Origin: Campylorhamphus procurvoides
Lineage: Eukaryota; Chordata; Aves; Passeriformes; Dendrocolaptidae
Length of the DNA stretch: 64,000 bases
Reading direction: 5' to 3'
NCBI GenBank assembly: GCA_013396655.1
Contig: WBMV01004699.1
Coordinates: 353,581-417,580, forward strand
Notes under the pieces: generated by a model
Seen by the model: the letters and a program-made list of their open reading frames with translations, nothing else
Told to the model about the DNA's origin: nothing
Databases searched by the model: none
Program-made: the position numbers and the translations under genes
Shown here: in pieces, positions 1 through 11,930 of the stretch
How the letters are laid out: every line of letters starts with the position of its first letter
How positions within the stretch are numbered: position 1 is the stretch's first letter

Positions 1-438
1 CTTTTAACAGGATTAAGGCTAAATGGAGCTTTCAACTCCTTGCAGCTTTGGGTCCTTCAAAAACCAGGGTATGCTGAACTTGCAAATAAAAGTAGTAACA
101 CTGTAATTTTCCCCTCACTACCCTTGTTTCCAGTCCTTTTTCCATGTTCTTTCAAACTTCACTTTGCCTCCTTTTAATATGTTATTCTACCTTGTTCTTT
201 CTCCTACTTGAAGGATCTGTGACATTCATCCCTTTTTACCCTTGATGCCCAATTTCTGCTTTCTCTGACCATAACTACCATCATCTTATCTCTTTCTCTA
301 ACCTTGAGGACAGATTAAGGGAGAGGAATAGAGTCAGTAGATATTCTGTGTAAATTAATCAGAGAAAGAGAAGAATGAGAAAGCATTAAACAAAAGTGGT
401 CAAGAACATCCAAAGAAAGAAGAATGAAAATGGCACCT

Positions 439-503
439 AAAGGAAGAAAGCAAAGAGAAAAAGAAAAAAAGAGAGAAAAAAAGAGGGAAAAAAAGGAAGG
501 ATA
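439..503 (+). repeat. polypurine (GA/A-rich) tract
   Basis: About 65 nt are almost only A and G (gaaaaagaaaaaaagagaga and similar). A second purine-rich run (gaggaaagaaagaaagaaga) follows at 637-665. This is simple sequence and could form triplex DNA. Confidence 0.8.
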
Positions 504-1935
504 TGTAACATAAGTGGAGATTACCAGAATTTATATAGAAGAATTGGTCAAACTTTATGCAGAAGGAAAACAAACCCCCAGAAAATGTAGGAAAATCATA
601 GAGACCTCTTATTAGGCAAAAGAAATAGGGGGGCAGGAGGAAAGAAAGAAAGAAGAAAATGAAAGTTCTAAGTTATTCCATTGCATTGTTCCAGAATTAG
701 ATGGAACTATTATATTCACAAGATCCACACAAGGTAATAGGCATGTATAAAGTCATAAAGATTTAAGGATTATTTATGCAAGACACATATAATTTTGTCC
801 CTGATTCAACACAGCACTCAAGCACTGGGTTAATTCCCATGAAGTCAAGCAAAAATAAGTATTTTACTCAAAATGAGTCTAAGCTCCCTCCAGAATACTC
901 AAGATGTGTTCGTTAAATATCCTGCACTGTGGGTTCGGGATTTGCGTTGTTCAAACACAAGAGCTATTTCAAGGTTTTTCGGTGAGTTTAGCAAAATAAG
1001 TAAATAGAAAAGGGCTTGCAGGAAAAAAGGTGGAGCTGGGCTGGATAACTGAGGGTACAACTCTCCGCTCATGTAGCTCCACGGGGGCAAAGTTACTCTT
1101 TCCTTCTTCCTCCCAGCAACACCTTTTACTCCACTGTCTCCTTGGTGGGCAATCTTGCTGCCCAAAGCTCTGACACAGTCAAAGTAGATGGCATTTTACT
1201 TCTCTGTGGTGTCCCCAGCCACCTGCTGCTATAGACCAGCCCTGTCTTTCCTGTGTGCATCCAACCAGCTTTTGTTCCACGGGAAAGCTGTGCACCAGGT
1301 CTGACAGTCCTGGGAGCACTAACACAGAATTGAAGTACACAAAATCCTTATCTGGCTGAGCACTAACACAATGCTGAGTTTCATTTTCATCCTTATAGGA
1401 ATTCTAGTCCCTTCCTCACCCAGCAACCTCCCGGAGATGCCACCGCTCAATATTCCACCTCTGCATGTGCTCTGGGTCTATTGTACAGAGACCAAGCAAG
1501 AAACCATTCAATATCCACCGTTATTCTGCACATAAAGTCATATGCTATATTTTAGAAATTGGTCTGGTACCTTCTTTGCTCAGGTATGATTTGGTTTTTC
1601 AGGCTGGGCTGAGCACAGCTAGGAGTTGGTTTTGGCAGTGCTGAAGTTGCCATCACAATGAAAGTGAATAAATTAAATTCTATCTATCCATAGTCCCTCA
1701 AAAAGGCATCAAATAAGGGACTCCGTAGAACAGTTCATGCACTAAGCCTCACAAACACCTCAGCACAAGCATTTCTAAGAAATTTGTAAATGAATCACAA
1801 TATAATGTCCTGGTTCCCACCTTGTCACCCAGTGTTCACATCAGCTCCCATAGGAATTGGGGGTCACTGTCTTCCAAATATCAAGTCAGTATTTTCTTCC
1901 TATTCCCAAGTAAAAGGAGGGCAAATTTTACACAC

Positions 1936-1953
1936 TGGCCACTAGGTGACTAC
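1936..1953 (+). promoter_or_regulatory. weak CTCF-like site
   Basis: The sequence tggccactaggtgactac keeps TGGCCAC-AGG-G of the CTCF consensus but lacks the G/C-rich 3' half. The call is weak and the surrounding sequence is ordinary AT-rich intergenic DNA. Confidence 0.2.
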
Positions 1954-2702
1954 CTGGAAAAACTGAAGCTGTCTTGGACACATACAGATCAGGAGCTTTC
2001 AGGAGCTTACACTTTCAATTGAGCAGAAAGGAAGTTTTTTTCGACGGGCAACAAGGGAGATAAGAAATCTTCTAATAAAGATTTCAGTTTTCAATGAAAT
2101 AGGCATCCACACAGGCAGGAAGCAGGTTGAAGGCATACTGGCAGCAGATAAATCCTCCAGCTCCACTTTTCTTATCCCATCTCTGTATCACAATACATTG
2201 AGTTGTCATCTGCCATTTGTGTATTCATTCTAATTCTTTCTGCCTTGTTATTCTGTCAATTTCTTAATCTATTTACACTGACTTTATTTTCAGTGTGTCT
2301 ATTGTGACAGCAAATCCTAGAATTGCCTTGGGTGTTGTCTGAATATGGCCATTATCAAATCATAATGTCTACCCAGATGAGGAACTGTAAGGGCCCTAGG
2401 CATCAGTAGGAGTCCTTAACAGCTGCCTGCAGTTTAGACCTGCATATCAATTTCCACCTTGGAGCATCCGCTGCAGTATTATAAGGTGAATAGGCACTAT
2501 GTGTATTAAAATTTGGATTAGTGGCTCAACCAAAACATCCACTTTCCCTGCTCTCTCTCTTTCTCTCTGTCTCTCTTTTTTCACATTAATAAACTTGCTA
2601 TCTCCATCTTTTGTTGGTAAACTATATAAAAATGCAAATGATCCAGAATCCAATTAATTTCTGGAAGGTTGCAGCTGTTTTGGGCCCTATTCACAAAGAC
2701 AT

Positions 2703-2743
2703 GTGGTGTGCGTGCGTGCGTGTGTGTGTATGCGTGTGTATGC
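2703..2743 (+). repeat. (TG)n/(TGCG)n microsatellite
   Basis: This alternating purine-pyrimidine tract, built of tgcg and tgtg with interruptions, could adopt Z-DNA. Confidence 0.85.
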
Positions 2744-5539
2744 ATCTGATTGCTAAGAAAATCAGGCCTTATTATTGAAGCCTTGACTCTCAAAATTTGA
2801 GCTATTGTTCATTGCCAGTGCTGATGCAAACAGATAATTTCCAAATTGTATTCCACGTTTATTAAAGTGGTAGAAAATGTGACTAATTTGAGACAAAGCT
2901 GAGAAAAGGTGGAGCTTGAGAGCTGAAATAGGAGATCTGGGAAATCTGTTGCTGTTACAACAAAGAAAAGTTTATCTAATATCTCAAAAAGCATTAATTA
3001 CTGTGAGGCACAGGCGAACACATTGTGGATTTCTTCATTGGTTTTGTCATTCTTCATTGCTTTATTCTACTACTGTGAGTTGTTTGGCTTCATTTTGTGT
3101 TTGGTTTTTAGGTGTTTCGTTAGGGTTTTTTTTGCTTATAGCTAATGTGTAGTTATGAAATTGACACCATCCTGGGAATATTTTTCATTACTCTACCTCA
3201 GCCCTTGAAGAGAAATTTATCAGGGCCAGACAGTTTGAAGCAACATATATAATTGTTCCCACCACTGGTTGAATTTGGGCAAGACACTTAGGACTGATGT
3301 TTTTATCTATATTTTTATATTAAGGGGCACTTATGGCTGCCAGTTTGCATCTGCAGCTGAAGCAACAAGCATCAAAACACACAAAACTAACAACATTGTG
3401 AGCGCACAAGTCTTGATCTCTTGTGCATCTGTTCCCCCACATTAACATGTTATCCATGAGCAACAGAATCAACAACAGCAAATTTTCTATTATATTTGTC
3501 TTCATCTGCCCCTGCTTACTTTCTCTACTGTCTAATACAGGTTCAGTGTATTTCTGTCAGTGGGATATTAGTACTCTCTCTCCTCTACCTAACGAAGCCC
3601 AAAGGAGTTTAATATCCCCTTTTCTCTGTGCTCTTCTATTTGTCTAGGTTTGCCAACAGCTCAAAATTTATGCAAGCAAAGACAGCTAGGGCTGACGACA
3701 GCATGATCATACACCAGGCTGAAAAGGGGAATTTTTTCTTAGTTGTAAAAAAAATCTGGGAATCTTATTTGATTTATTCTTAAAACAAAGGTTTGGTATT
3801 TTACTTTAAGAGTCACTAAAGAAGTACAGACACTGCTGATAAGGAAAGGTAACTTTCAAACATAATTTGTCATCTTTATTGCGTTACAAGCATTTGGTGA
3901 AATTTTAGCCATCATGGAAGTCCTACATTTCAGGTACATAGTAGCCTATTAGACATATGTAAAACAAGCCCTTCTCAGTTTTTTATAGTCAGCAGTTTCA
4001 GCAGTGAGCACACGTAAGGCTAAATTCAGCCTTGTGCAGAGAGCTCGTGTCAGGTTGGAGCACCACATAAATCCCACTTGAGCTCTAAAAATAGAATTCC
4101 AGGTGGAATTTAAAGCCCTGTGATAGAGTCTGGTACAGACAAGAATTTAACAAAGAGCAGACAATTTTTGCCAAGGTTCTGATAGCCTCTTCAAATACAG
4201 TCCAGCACCCGTCGATCCAGAGAGGCAGCAACCAGGCCAATTTCTCCAAGCATGGCTTTTCACTGAATAAGGTGCTGAGTTGCCTTGGTTAATAAGAATA
4301 GGCACCTCTGTGGGCAATAAACTAAAGGTTGCTCTCTTCCCTAGGAAAGAGCAAAAGCTTCTGATCAGATAACGGGTTCTAAGTTAAATATTTTACAGGG
4401 AAAGCTTTTCTTCTTTTGGCTTTGTTGCAGCTGATAATGTACAGAGATAATGCATATTGGAAGCACTGATAACAGAAAGAATAAGCAGATCTATAGCAAG
4501 AAAAATGGCAGAAGGCTCCCATCTCAAGCACTGTTCTGGAAAGCCTGGGAGAGGAGAGATACAATCGATAAGGTTATGTGTGGATCAGCTGTAACTGCTT
4601 GTCTTTCTGCCAAAGCAGCATTCGATGTTAGAGCCCTGCAGGTGAGCTTACCATTGCAGGGAGAAACCAGTGTGGCAGGCACTGGGTGTAGTCCTTGTGC
4701 AGGAGGCTTAATTTCCACTGTCATGTAATAGTCTCTTTGAATAAAGAGCAGTAGGGGTTCAGGGGATGTCTTCATTCAGAAGCCCTGAGAAAGCACCAAG
4801 AGTCCCCAGCACAGCAGCTCTGGTGGAGACACCAGGACAGAGAGCAAATAGCTCCTGCTATTTGCCATAGTATGGAGTACAGAAATTATTTCACAAAAGT
4901 GTGCAATATATAAAGTCTTAAAACCAAGGAGGTTTTTGCATGCAAGCAAGAATTTAGAAGACTGTAAGTAACAGCTCCATCTGGTGATGCCGTCTTCACA
5001 GCAATTTATTTAAGTCTCTTTTATATAGCCCCCCTGCCTTCCCAGTCTTCTTTCAAATTTAGATCCTTTTCTCCTTTCCCAGTTGGCATCATTATCTGAA
5101 ATAATTCAGATTTCATTATAGTGAACAAAGTATAAATATTTCTTTAAGGTAGTGACTATACTGTAAGATTATTGGAGATCTTGGCAAATTTTCCCAGATC
5201 ACTAGATAAGGTGATCTCTGTCATAATTCGTTTGAGAGTAGAAGGAGGAAAATCCCTGTGGTATAAGAAATGTCCTATTAAGTAATCAAAGAAAATAGAT
5301 TGATTCATGTGAGTTAAGAAGAAATATCTGAAACTATATGATTTTCTTAAAGGGACTACGTCTATAAAGTGTGTATTACCTTCTGCCAGCTACTAGTTAT
5401 CCTCAATTTATATTAACATAAAGTTCAAGATACCTACCATTTGTCTGAATTGTATAAAACGTGTTACTCACTTCTTCATTTTTTCTCCCTCATCTTAGTC
5501 AACCACATCTTGAATATCCCATATGCAGCAATCTTTTAG

Positions 5540-6930
5540 AAGAATGTAAGATCATAGTAAGACCAAAGGCCCATCTAGCTCAGCACCTGTCTCAGCATGA
5601 CACTTGCTCTTGCTGCTCTCCAGACTCCAGCTATGTTCATCCTGAATAGATGTAGTCACTGTATCTTGGTATCTCTCAGTAGATGATTAATCTACTTGTT
5701 ACCCTTTTTAGTCTGTTCATCCACAGTATCATCAGGTAATGATTTTCATAAGTCTAGCATCTAACGTACAAAGAAGCGCTTGTGTATGTCTTGAATGTCA
5801 TTCTTAATATCTTCATTTGATGTTCCTTACTTCTCATGTGGGAAGGGTCAAGATCCATCCTCTTCATCGTGTTCATGATTGCTCAGATTTCTATCATATT
5901 TTTGCAGGTCATTCTTTTTTTCAGGACAAAGTGTGCTGGCATGTCCTGTTGTAGTTGCTGAGTAGCTTTTCTTAATATAATGGCTGCTCTGCAGCTTTGA
6001 TCATTTTTGTTGCCTTCCTCTGAAATTTTCTGTTTTACCTGTATCATGTTTGAAAAAAGGGGACCTGACAGTATTCAGCACACACTATTCAGTGTGGGGT
6101 TGAGTGACGGTTTTCTGTAGCAGCACAGTCGTGTTCTCTGTTTTGTTCTTCATTTATTTCCTAATGTTTTCTAACATTTGACTTGCCTTCTTGACTGCTA
6201 TTAAGCATCAAGCTGACATTTTCATAGGACTATCTGTCATAACCCCAGATCTATCTCCTAAGTAGTAATGATCAACTCTATCATATTAATATGTGGAGTT
6301 AGAATTGGTTTTCCCATGTGCATTGCTTTCCATTTATCTACAGTGAATTTCATTTGTCATTTAATTGCCCAGTCACTCAGCCTTATAAGGTTCCTCTGTA
6401 GGTTTATTTGGTTGCTGCTTGCCCTTGCTATCTTGAATAGCTCTGTATTCTCATCAAACTTCCTGAACTCCCTACTCATCCCCTTTCCCAAATCATTTAT
6501 AAATGCATTGACTATTCCAGTTGCTGGTTCAGATCCCATTGGAACTCCAGGGGTGAAACACATTCTGTTGCAAAAACTATTCATTCACTTTTCCTCTGTT
6601 TCCCATCCCTCAAACAGCTATTTATACATGCAGGAACCTTTCCCTTTATCCCATCACGGCTTAGTTTCTTAAAAACTTTTTAAGAAGGATTTTTTAGAAG
6701 ATCTTTGGAAATCCAAGTAAAATATGTCCACTGAATTTATAAGATTTACACATGTCAATCCTTTTAGAGAACTCCAGTAAATTTGGAAGACAAGACTGTC
6801 CATTATAAAAGCCATGTTGACTTTCCCAAGTGGATCAAAGTTATTACCTGCTCTTCCCTAGGCTATTACTAATTTTATAAGTAGACAAATACGATACCTT
6901 CAAAGTTGTTCCAAAAAGTATTTCATGAAA
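5540..6930 (-). mobile_element. ancient CR1 LINE, 3' part of pol and 3'UTR
   Basis: Read on the minus strand this is a decayed CR1 reverse-transcriptase region running toward its 3' end near 5540. The frame at 6584-6357 contains GSEPATGIVNAFINDLGKG, where intact CR1 has a GSVLGP…FINDL motif. It then has FRKFDENTEL, where the catalytic FADDT box should be, and ends LIRLSDWAIK, like the family's L-N-R-L-xx-W. The plus strand shows familiar antisense CR1 stretches such as agccatgttgac (6812) and aaggcccatctagctcag (5567). The catalytic DD is lost and several stops intervene, so it is inactive. The heavy divergence points to an old insertion, of a subfamily shared with other sauropsids. Confidence 0.88.
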
Positions 6931-9900
6931 CTCTATCTGAGAGGAGTTTTTTGGATGGCTAGGCAGGACAATAAAGAATATTTTGCTTGGTATACATGCT
7001 TTTTCCATGTTGAACTCAGTACTCTGCTATCTTATGGACACCACACAGGTGGGCACCACTCAGTGTGAAGCAGCTACAGGCATCTACTACAGCATTCGCT
7101 GCTTGGAGGCTTGTGCATTGGTGCTCCCATGTCAGAGTTGGGTGCATCTCTACACACCAAGAAGGTCAAGTCCTCTCAAATGACTTAGTGACCTCTGTTA
7201 CCCCTCAGTTTAGCAGTAGGACAGTGGTGTGAAAGATGATGTAAAAATCTACCTTAAAAAGTTGTTTGTAGTCCATGCACCTAAAATGTTATGCTAATAT
7301 ATCTGAGTTTTAAGCACTGTCACTTTATCTATTTACTTTTTCCATTGTGAATAATTCAATAACCTACTGCTTTGTCATGGTATAAATATAGCACTAAGAA
7401 TAAGTCTTCTCAGTTAAATCTACCATCATTTTATTCAGCCTGGTACAAAAGACATAGGAACGGTGATGAAAAATGCCAAGAAAAAATATATTTTGGAGGA
7501 TTAGTTCTTTTTCTGTGTTTGTGTCTGTACCCTATTAATGTGCCATCTGTTTCTAGGATATAGATTCATTTACCATTACAATGTTCTAACATGATTACCT
7601 TTTTTCCCCCTCAAAAGCCACAAAGGGGCTAAATATAGATTTACTTAAAATTCTAGAAAAAGAGACGGTCCTTGCCCTAGACTCAATTGTTCTCTTGATT
7701 TCAAGAGCATTACCACTAGCATTAAATGTAATTTACTTTATCTGATGACAGTTTGCTGAACAAGATCTTAAGTTTTAATAGGATCAGGACATAGATGGTA
7801 AGTGAAGGGAAGAGAGAAGCATTGTGGGTGGAATTCATCCCACCCCATTACCCCTTCCTTAACTAAGAACAAATTGAGCACAAAGAAGATATTACACCAT
7901 ATCCAGGAGGTGGGCCAAGTTAGAGGGCATCGGCACATCCAGTCTCCAGGCTGGAAGAGAGTCTGACACCCTGCTGCATTTCCCCTGGTGGGTTGTTGCC
8001 CTGCCGTACTACAGTTGTGAGCTCATTACTCAGATATATGCCTCTCTCCTCTCTATTCACCACTGCTCTTCTAATTACCCTCTAGTTTATGACAGCTAGT
8101 ACAGGCTCATGCAGCAGCTCAAGGTACCTGTTCTGTAAGCCATACACCATTTACACAGCAGAACCGTTTTTTTTTATGTCTCGTACTATCACAGGCAAAT
8201 TTCATAGTATGATAAAGCCCTTCACCAATCAAAGCACCAAGTGTTAGAGGAGAAATTGGTTTCTCATTCAGAGTTATGGGACTATTATGACCTCCCACAT
8301 TACTGCCGGTTCATTTGCAATCAGCTTTTTCATTATCTTTCAGCTACACCGGACCAGAATTATGTTAATTGCCCATTAACTACAGTTGGGTGATTCATTT
8401 ATTCTTTTAATTTCGAGTATCGAAAATGGATCTAACCTCTATTTTGCTTTTAAAACTTTCTGATACAATCTCTGCCATTACTGAGGTGAAAGTAAAAACA
8501 AGATATCAAAAAGGCCATGTCCTTCACTGGGTACAGAGCCTCTTTGGACAGCACAACACCCAGTGCTTCTTGCAAAGTATTCTGCAAAGAACAACAAACA
8601 AGTTTATCAGAACAGATCATTTCTTTTTCTCTCCTTTTCTGCTGGTGTAGGTTTTTCTGTGTGTATACCAGTGTCTTAATTTTGTTTTTCACTTTGTTAT
8701 TTCTGCCTCTTTTAAAGGGGTTTGTGCTTCAAAATAATCCTTCACCTAGCAAAAATTTGGATATGCCTTCCACATGGCAAACTTATTAAACATCTATGGG
8801 ATTTTCTACAGTTGGCATGTGTGGTCAGTCTCACCCAGGCTGAAAGCAGGTGAGAGGGAAGACAGGAATCAGTGAGGGATGGAGTCATTAGGGCAGCTGG
8901 AAGGTCTGGGGAAAAGGATAAGAAATTTTGAATTGCAGCAGGAGATAAAAAGAAGGTCATGTTGGATCACAGAGGTATTTTGTGCAGACAAAATTGGTCT
9001 ATGATGTCAGCAAATTTTGGTGTAGCAAACTAAATTATTTTTAATGGGCCAAATCAGATGACCACTTTGGGATGAAGGTGCAGCTTTGAAAAATCTGACA
9101 TTTGAGTATGACAATTCTTCTGGATTGTTTTGGGGTTTGTGGGTTTTCTTTTTTTGTTGGTTTTTGTGGTTTTTGGTTTTTTAACTGGAGTTCCTGTGCA
9201 GGGAAAATTAATAAGTACAAGGAGAGAGCACTGGAGTATGATAAAAGCAAATAGGTAGTATTTTACTTTATCATTCCTGGGGGATTAAAAATTACTAAGA
9301 ATGTTAGATTGCAAATACTTAAGCCATAATCATTTTCAACTGAAAAATGCAATGAAATGGATGTGGAGTTTTGAGGGACACAAATAGATACATATATTTA
9401 TGACAAATGTCTACAGTTAACAATATATAATAAAATCAAATTTTGTCTTCTTTTTTTGTTCCATCTTTTTTTTCTGTCCACTTTTTAGCACTTTGCTTTA
9501 TTCTTTCATTTTCTTTCTGCAGGCTTTTGCTGCCCATCTTTCTACAGTATCTGTTTTATTGAAAAAAACCTTCTAATTTCCCCTTTCTATACATCCTCAG
9601 ACCCTGGTTTTGCAAAGCCTTGTAAAAAACTGTTCAAATTAAAATCAACTCTATTTTTATCACATGAATTCAGCTAGTCTTGCAGTCTTATAAAGAAAAT
9701 ATCAGTGACTTACTATTAAACTCTTGTTTTTCAACAGAATTAACAGATGTGGTGTTGGTGTGTTTTGTTTTGATTTCATTTTTTTTAATTTGGGGTTTTT
9801 GCGAGTTTGAGGGGGTTTTTGTTTTGGTGTGAGGGGTTGAGTTTTTTTGTTAGTTTGGTTGGTTGTTGTGGGGCTTCTCTCTTTTCTCAGAGAAAGATTT

Positions 9901-9972
9901 GCAAATAAACTAGAAGTCTATAGCTCTTTATTTTTCTGAATGTGGAAGAATTGCCTAAACAGGTAATTTAAT
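6931..9972. other. intergenic DNA, no gene seen
   Basis: No exon or element was recognised. G/T-rich, C-poor stretches occur at 9119-9182 and 9749-9872. The 8270-8420 interval (…taattgcccattaac…) has mixed composition that could be conserved non-coding DNA, but I cannot test that. Confidence 0.65.
9749..9872 (+). repeat. G/T-rich, C-depleted tract
   Basis: About 124 nt contain almost no C on the plus strand, with several runs of GGGG or TTTTTT. It looks like simple sequence grown from a CA-rich (minus-strand) tract. It lies just left of SINE copy 1. Confidence 0.75.
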
Positions 9973-10092
9973 TTTGAGTTGTACAGGACCCCCAAGGATC
10001 ATCGAGCCCAACTCTTCAGTGAATTGCCCATTCAGGGGTCAAACCCAGGACCCTGGTGTCATGGCACCCTGTTCTAACCAACTGAGCTAATT
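9973..10092 (-). mobile_element. TguSINE1-like tRNA-Ile/CR1 SINE, copy 1
   Basis: On the minus strand the head reads ttagctcagttggttagaac (A box). The B box ggtcctgggtttgacccc and the end of the tRNA acceptor stem (gaatgggca) follow. A CR1-type tail, gagttgggctcgatgatcc and then tacaactcaaaa, completes it. The anticodon region has diverged to gccatgac, in place of the tRNA-Ile loop. This copy keeps the linker between the B box and tail that copy 2 has lost. The family is a Pol III SINE that borrows CR1 machinery and is known from passerine birds. Confidence 0.9.
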
Positions 10093-10734
10093 TTAGTGTG
10101 TATGTCAATATCTTTTTTATCAAAAAGATACAGAGCAGAAATACATTCTATGCTATATTCTCATTTACATGTTGCATGGTGTACCCTGATTTTTCAGTAT
10201 GCAAACCCCACAAGATCAGTGTCAAACCAACCATATATAAAATTCACAAATTTGTTCTCAATCACTTTCTACCCATTACCATGACGTACATCTATGAAAG
10301 ATGTGTCTCCCACAGTTATGGGTGCACCCTATAAGTCCAGGAGTTAACTCAGCATCTTAAAGCTTCCAGCAATCCCTTTAACTTCCGCTTATGTAGCACC
10401 ATTTCCCAAGCTCTTTCTTGTTCTCCTAATCACAGTTGTCATCTTTTTGGAAAAGGTAACAGTCTTGTTGATTAATCATCTCTGAATTGTGACTGCAACA
10501 TCCTAACTACTTGTCAGTCTTTCAGCATCTTTATAGGGAATGGCACCACCCTGTCCATAAGGTCAAGCAGTATCATGTTGTAATGACATAATTTCAGGCA
10601 AAGGGACAACTAGAAGGAAGGAATACCACAGATAAGCTGTAGAGCCACAGTATGGCTCAGCCTCTCAACATGGGCAGATTTCTCACAAGTATCTTACATT
10701 TAATGCAACTAAATTTGATTACTGAAAGAATAAA

Positions 10735-10795
10735 ACTGGGGGGGGGGGGGAAGAAAAAAAAAAAAAAACAAAAAANAAAAACCAAACCAAACCAC
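10735..10795 (+). repeat. G-run/A-run low-complexity tract with one N
   Basis: A run of G (to 10750) is followed by aag and a long A-rich stretch with an ambiguous base at 10776. It sits between the two SINE copies and is probably slippage-prone sequence that assembled poorly. Frames through it are not meaningful. Confidence 0.9.
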
Positions 10796-10971
10796 CTAAA
10801 ATTGGAAATATTAGGCTCCAAGTATTGTACTAATTTAGCTGCTTTTGCACAGATAGACTGTTTCCCCACTCCACTTTTTAAAAGTCAAGGGCTCAGAAGT
10901 ACTTAACAGAACCGGTAAGGTGTGTGTCTGCTGGAACCTGTTGATTTTATATGCATACTATATACATACAC

Positions 10972-11097
10972 ACTAAAACTAGCTCAGTTGGTTAGAGCAT
11001 GGTGCTAATAACAAAAGGGTCCTGGGTTTGATCACTTAAGAGTTGGGCTCAATGATCCTTAGGGGACCTTTACAACTCAAAATATTCTGATTCTGTG
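10972..11097 (+). mobile_element. TguSINE1-like tRNA-Ile/CR1 SINE, copy 2
   Basis: The head tagctcagttggttagagca and the loop tggtgctaataac are those of tRNA-Ile(AAT). The B box ggtcctgggtttgatcac follows, then a CR1 tail (gagttgggctcaatgatcct, then acaactcaaaat) ending attctgattctgtg. Compared with copy 1 about 17 bases between the B box and the tail are missing, including the 3' half of the acceptor stem. It cannot encode a functional tRNA. It lies 879 bp from copy 1 in the opposite orientation. Confidence 0.93.
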
Positions 11098-11363
11098 TTC
11101 AACAGCTTATGAAGTGAGGTTCTACTCCCTCACTGGGACTGATTAATTGATTTATCCATTCCTAAACTATCTATATTTAATCACCGCAGTAATCAATGTT
11201 ATAAGTCTGTCTGTCCGTGTTGTAAAACATGCAGAATGCAAGATATGGAGAGAGTTCAATTCTGGAATCCCAATTATTTCATTGCTGACAATATTCATTT
11301 AAAATTTTTGATCTTAAATATTAAAGTTTTTCATATCGTACTGCTCCATGTTTTATGAAGTGT

Positions 11364-11930
11364 TCAGGTTGGGATGATACGCTCCTTTACCTGTGAACTG
11401 GTGAGAAGGGGAAAGGCTGCGATTCCCGGGCTCCGTAGGGGAGAAGCTGGAAGCGTTTGGAGGGGACCAGCATTTTTCCATATACCGATGCTGCCCTCTG
11501 CTGGACAATTGCCACGTTGCAGCTTAATTATCCCCAGTATCCTTCCAGTAGCTCTTCCCAGGCTCACTAGAGGTGAGAAAGGAAAATCAGGTTGCTGTCC
11601 TGATTCCCACGTTTGCTTGCTCTGAATACCAGCTACAGTGTTCTCCTGGCTGCTCTCACCCTGGAAGATCTGACGTCTGGGAGATATCCGTGACTCCCTT
11701 GCGAGGCTCTAAGAGCAAAGCAAGGCATGATTACCTCTCGTGAAGGTTTCTGCGGTTCAAGGGCATCGCTCTTTTCCTCTGCTGCTGAGGGGTTTTGTGA
11801 CGGGAAGTTTAGTTACTTGTCTGCAGACACAGGCGGCTACTGGCACATAGCTGTCGGATGATACAGGGTACCAGGCTGTTTTCAAAATCTCAGATTGAAT
11901 TAAACCGGATGATGGGGCTGCCTGAGCTTT
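11364..11930. promoter_or_regulatory. CpG-enriched patch, possible regulatory element
   Basis: In a CpG-poor neighbourhood this patch holds a cluster of about 17 CpGs (for example gctgcgattcccgggctccg, tgacgtctgg, tgcggttc and ggcggctac) and higher GC. It includes a CTCF-like motif at 11489-11507 and a CRE-like tgacgt near 11670. It overlaps two open frames on opposite strands (83 and 67 codons) that resemble nothing I know. A regulatory role is inferred from composition alone. Confidence 0.35.
11489..11507 (-). promoter_or_regulatory. CTCF-like site
   Basis: The sequence tgctgccctctgctggaca on the plus strand matches a frequent reverse-complement CTCF form (TGCCCTCTGSTGG) at all core positions. 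It lies inside the CpG-enriched patch about 14 kb beyond the TMEM242 3' end. It is a motif call only. Confidence 0.45.

Larger units (their letters stand above)
1..5539. other. intergenic DNA, no gene seen
   Basis: The stretch is AT-rich with only short chance frames. It contains a purine-only-like tract at about 439-503 (ggaagaaagcaaagagaaaa and onward), a ct-rich tract at 2549-2580 and a TG/CG microsatellite at 2703-2743. No retroposon or exon was recognised. Confidence 0.7.

Noticed and set aside
6268..6672. Plus-strand 134-codon frame
   Set aside because: It is the antisense of the CR1 reverse-transcriptase region; the real (dead) coding sense is the minus strand.
10972..11050. Possible tRNA-Ile gene
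   Set aside because: The acceptor stem is missing on one side and a CR1 tail follows, so this is the head of a SINE, not a functional tRNA.
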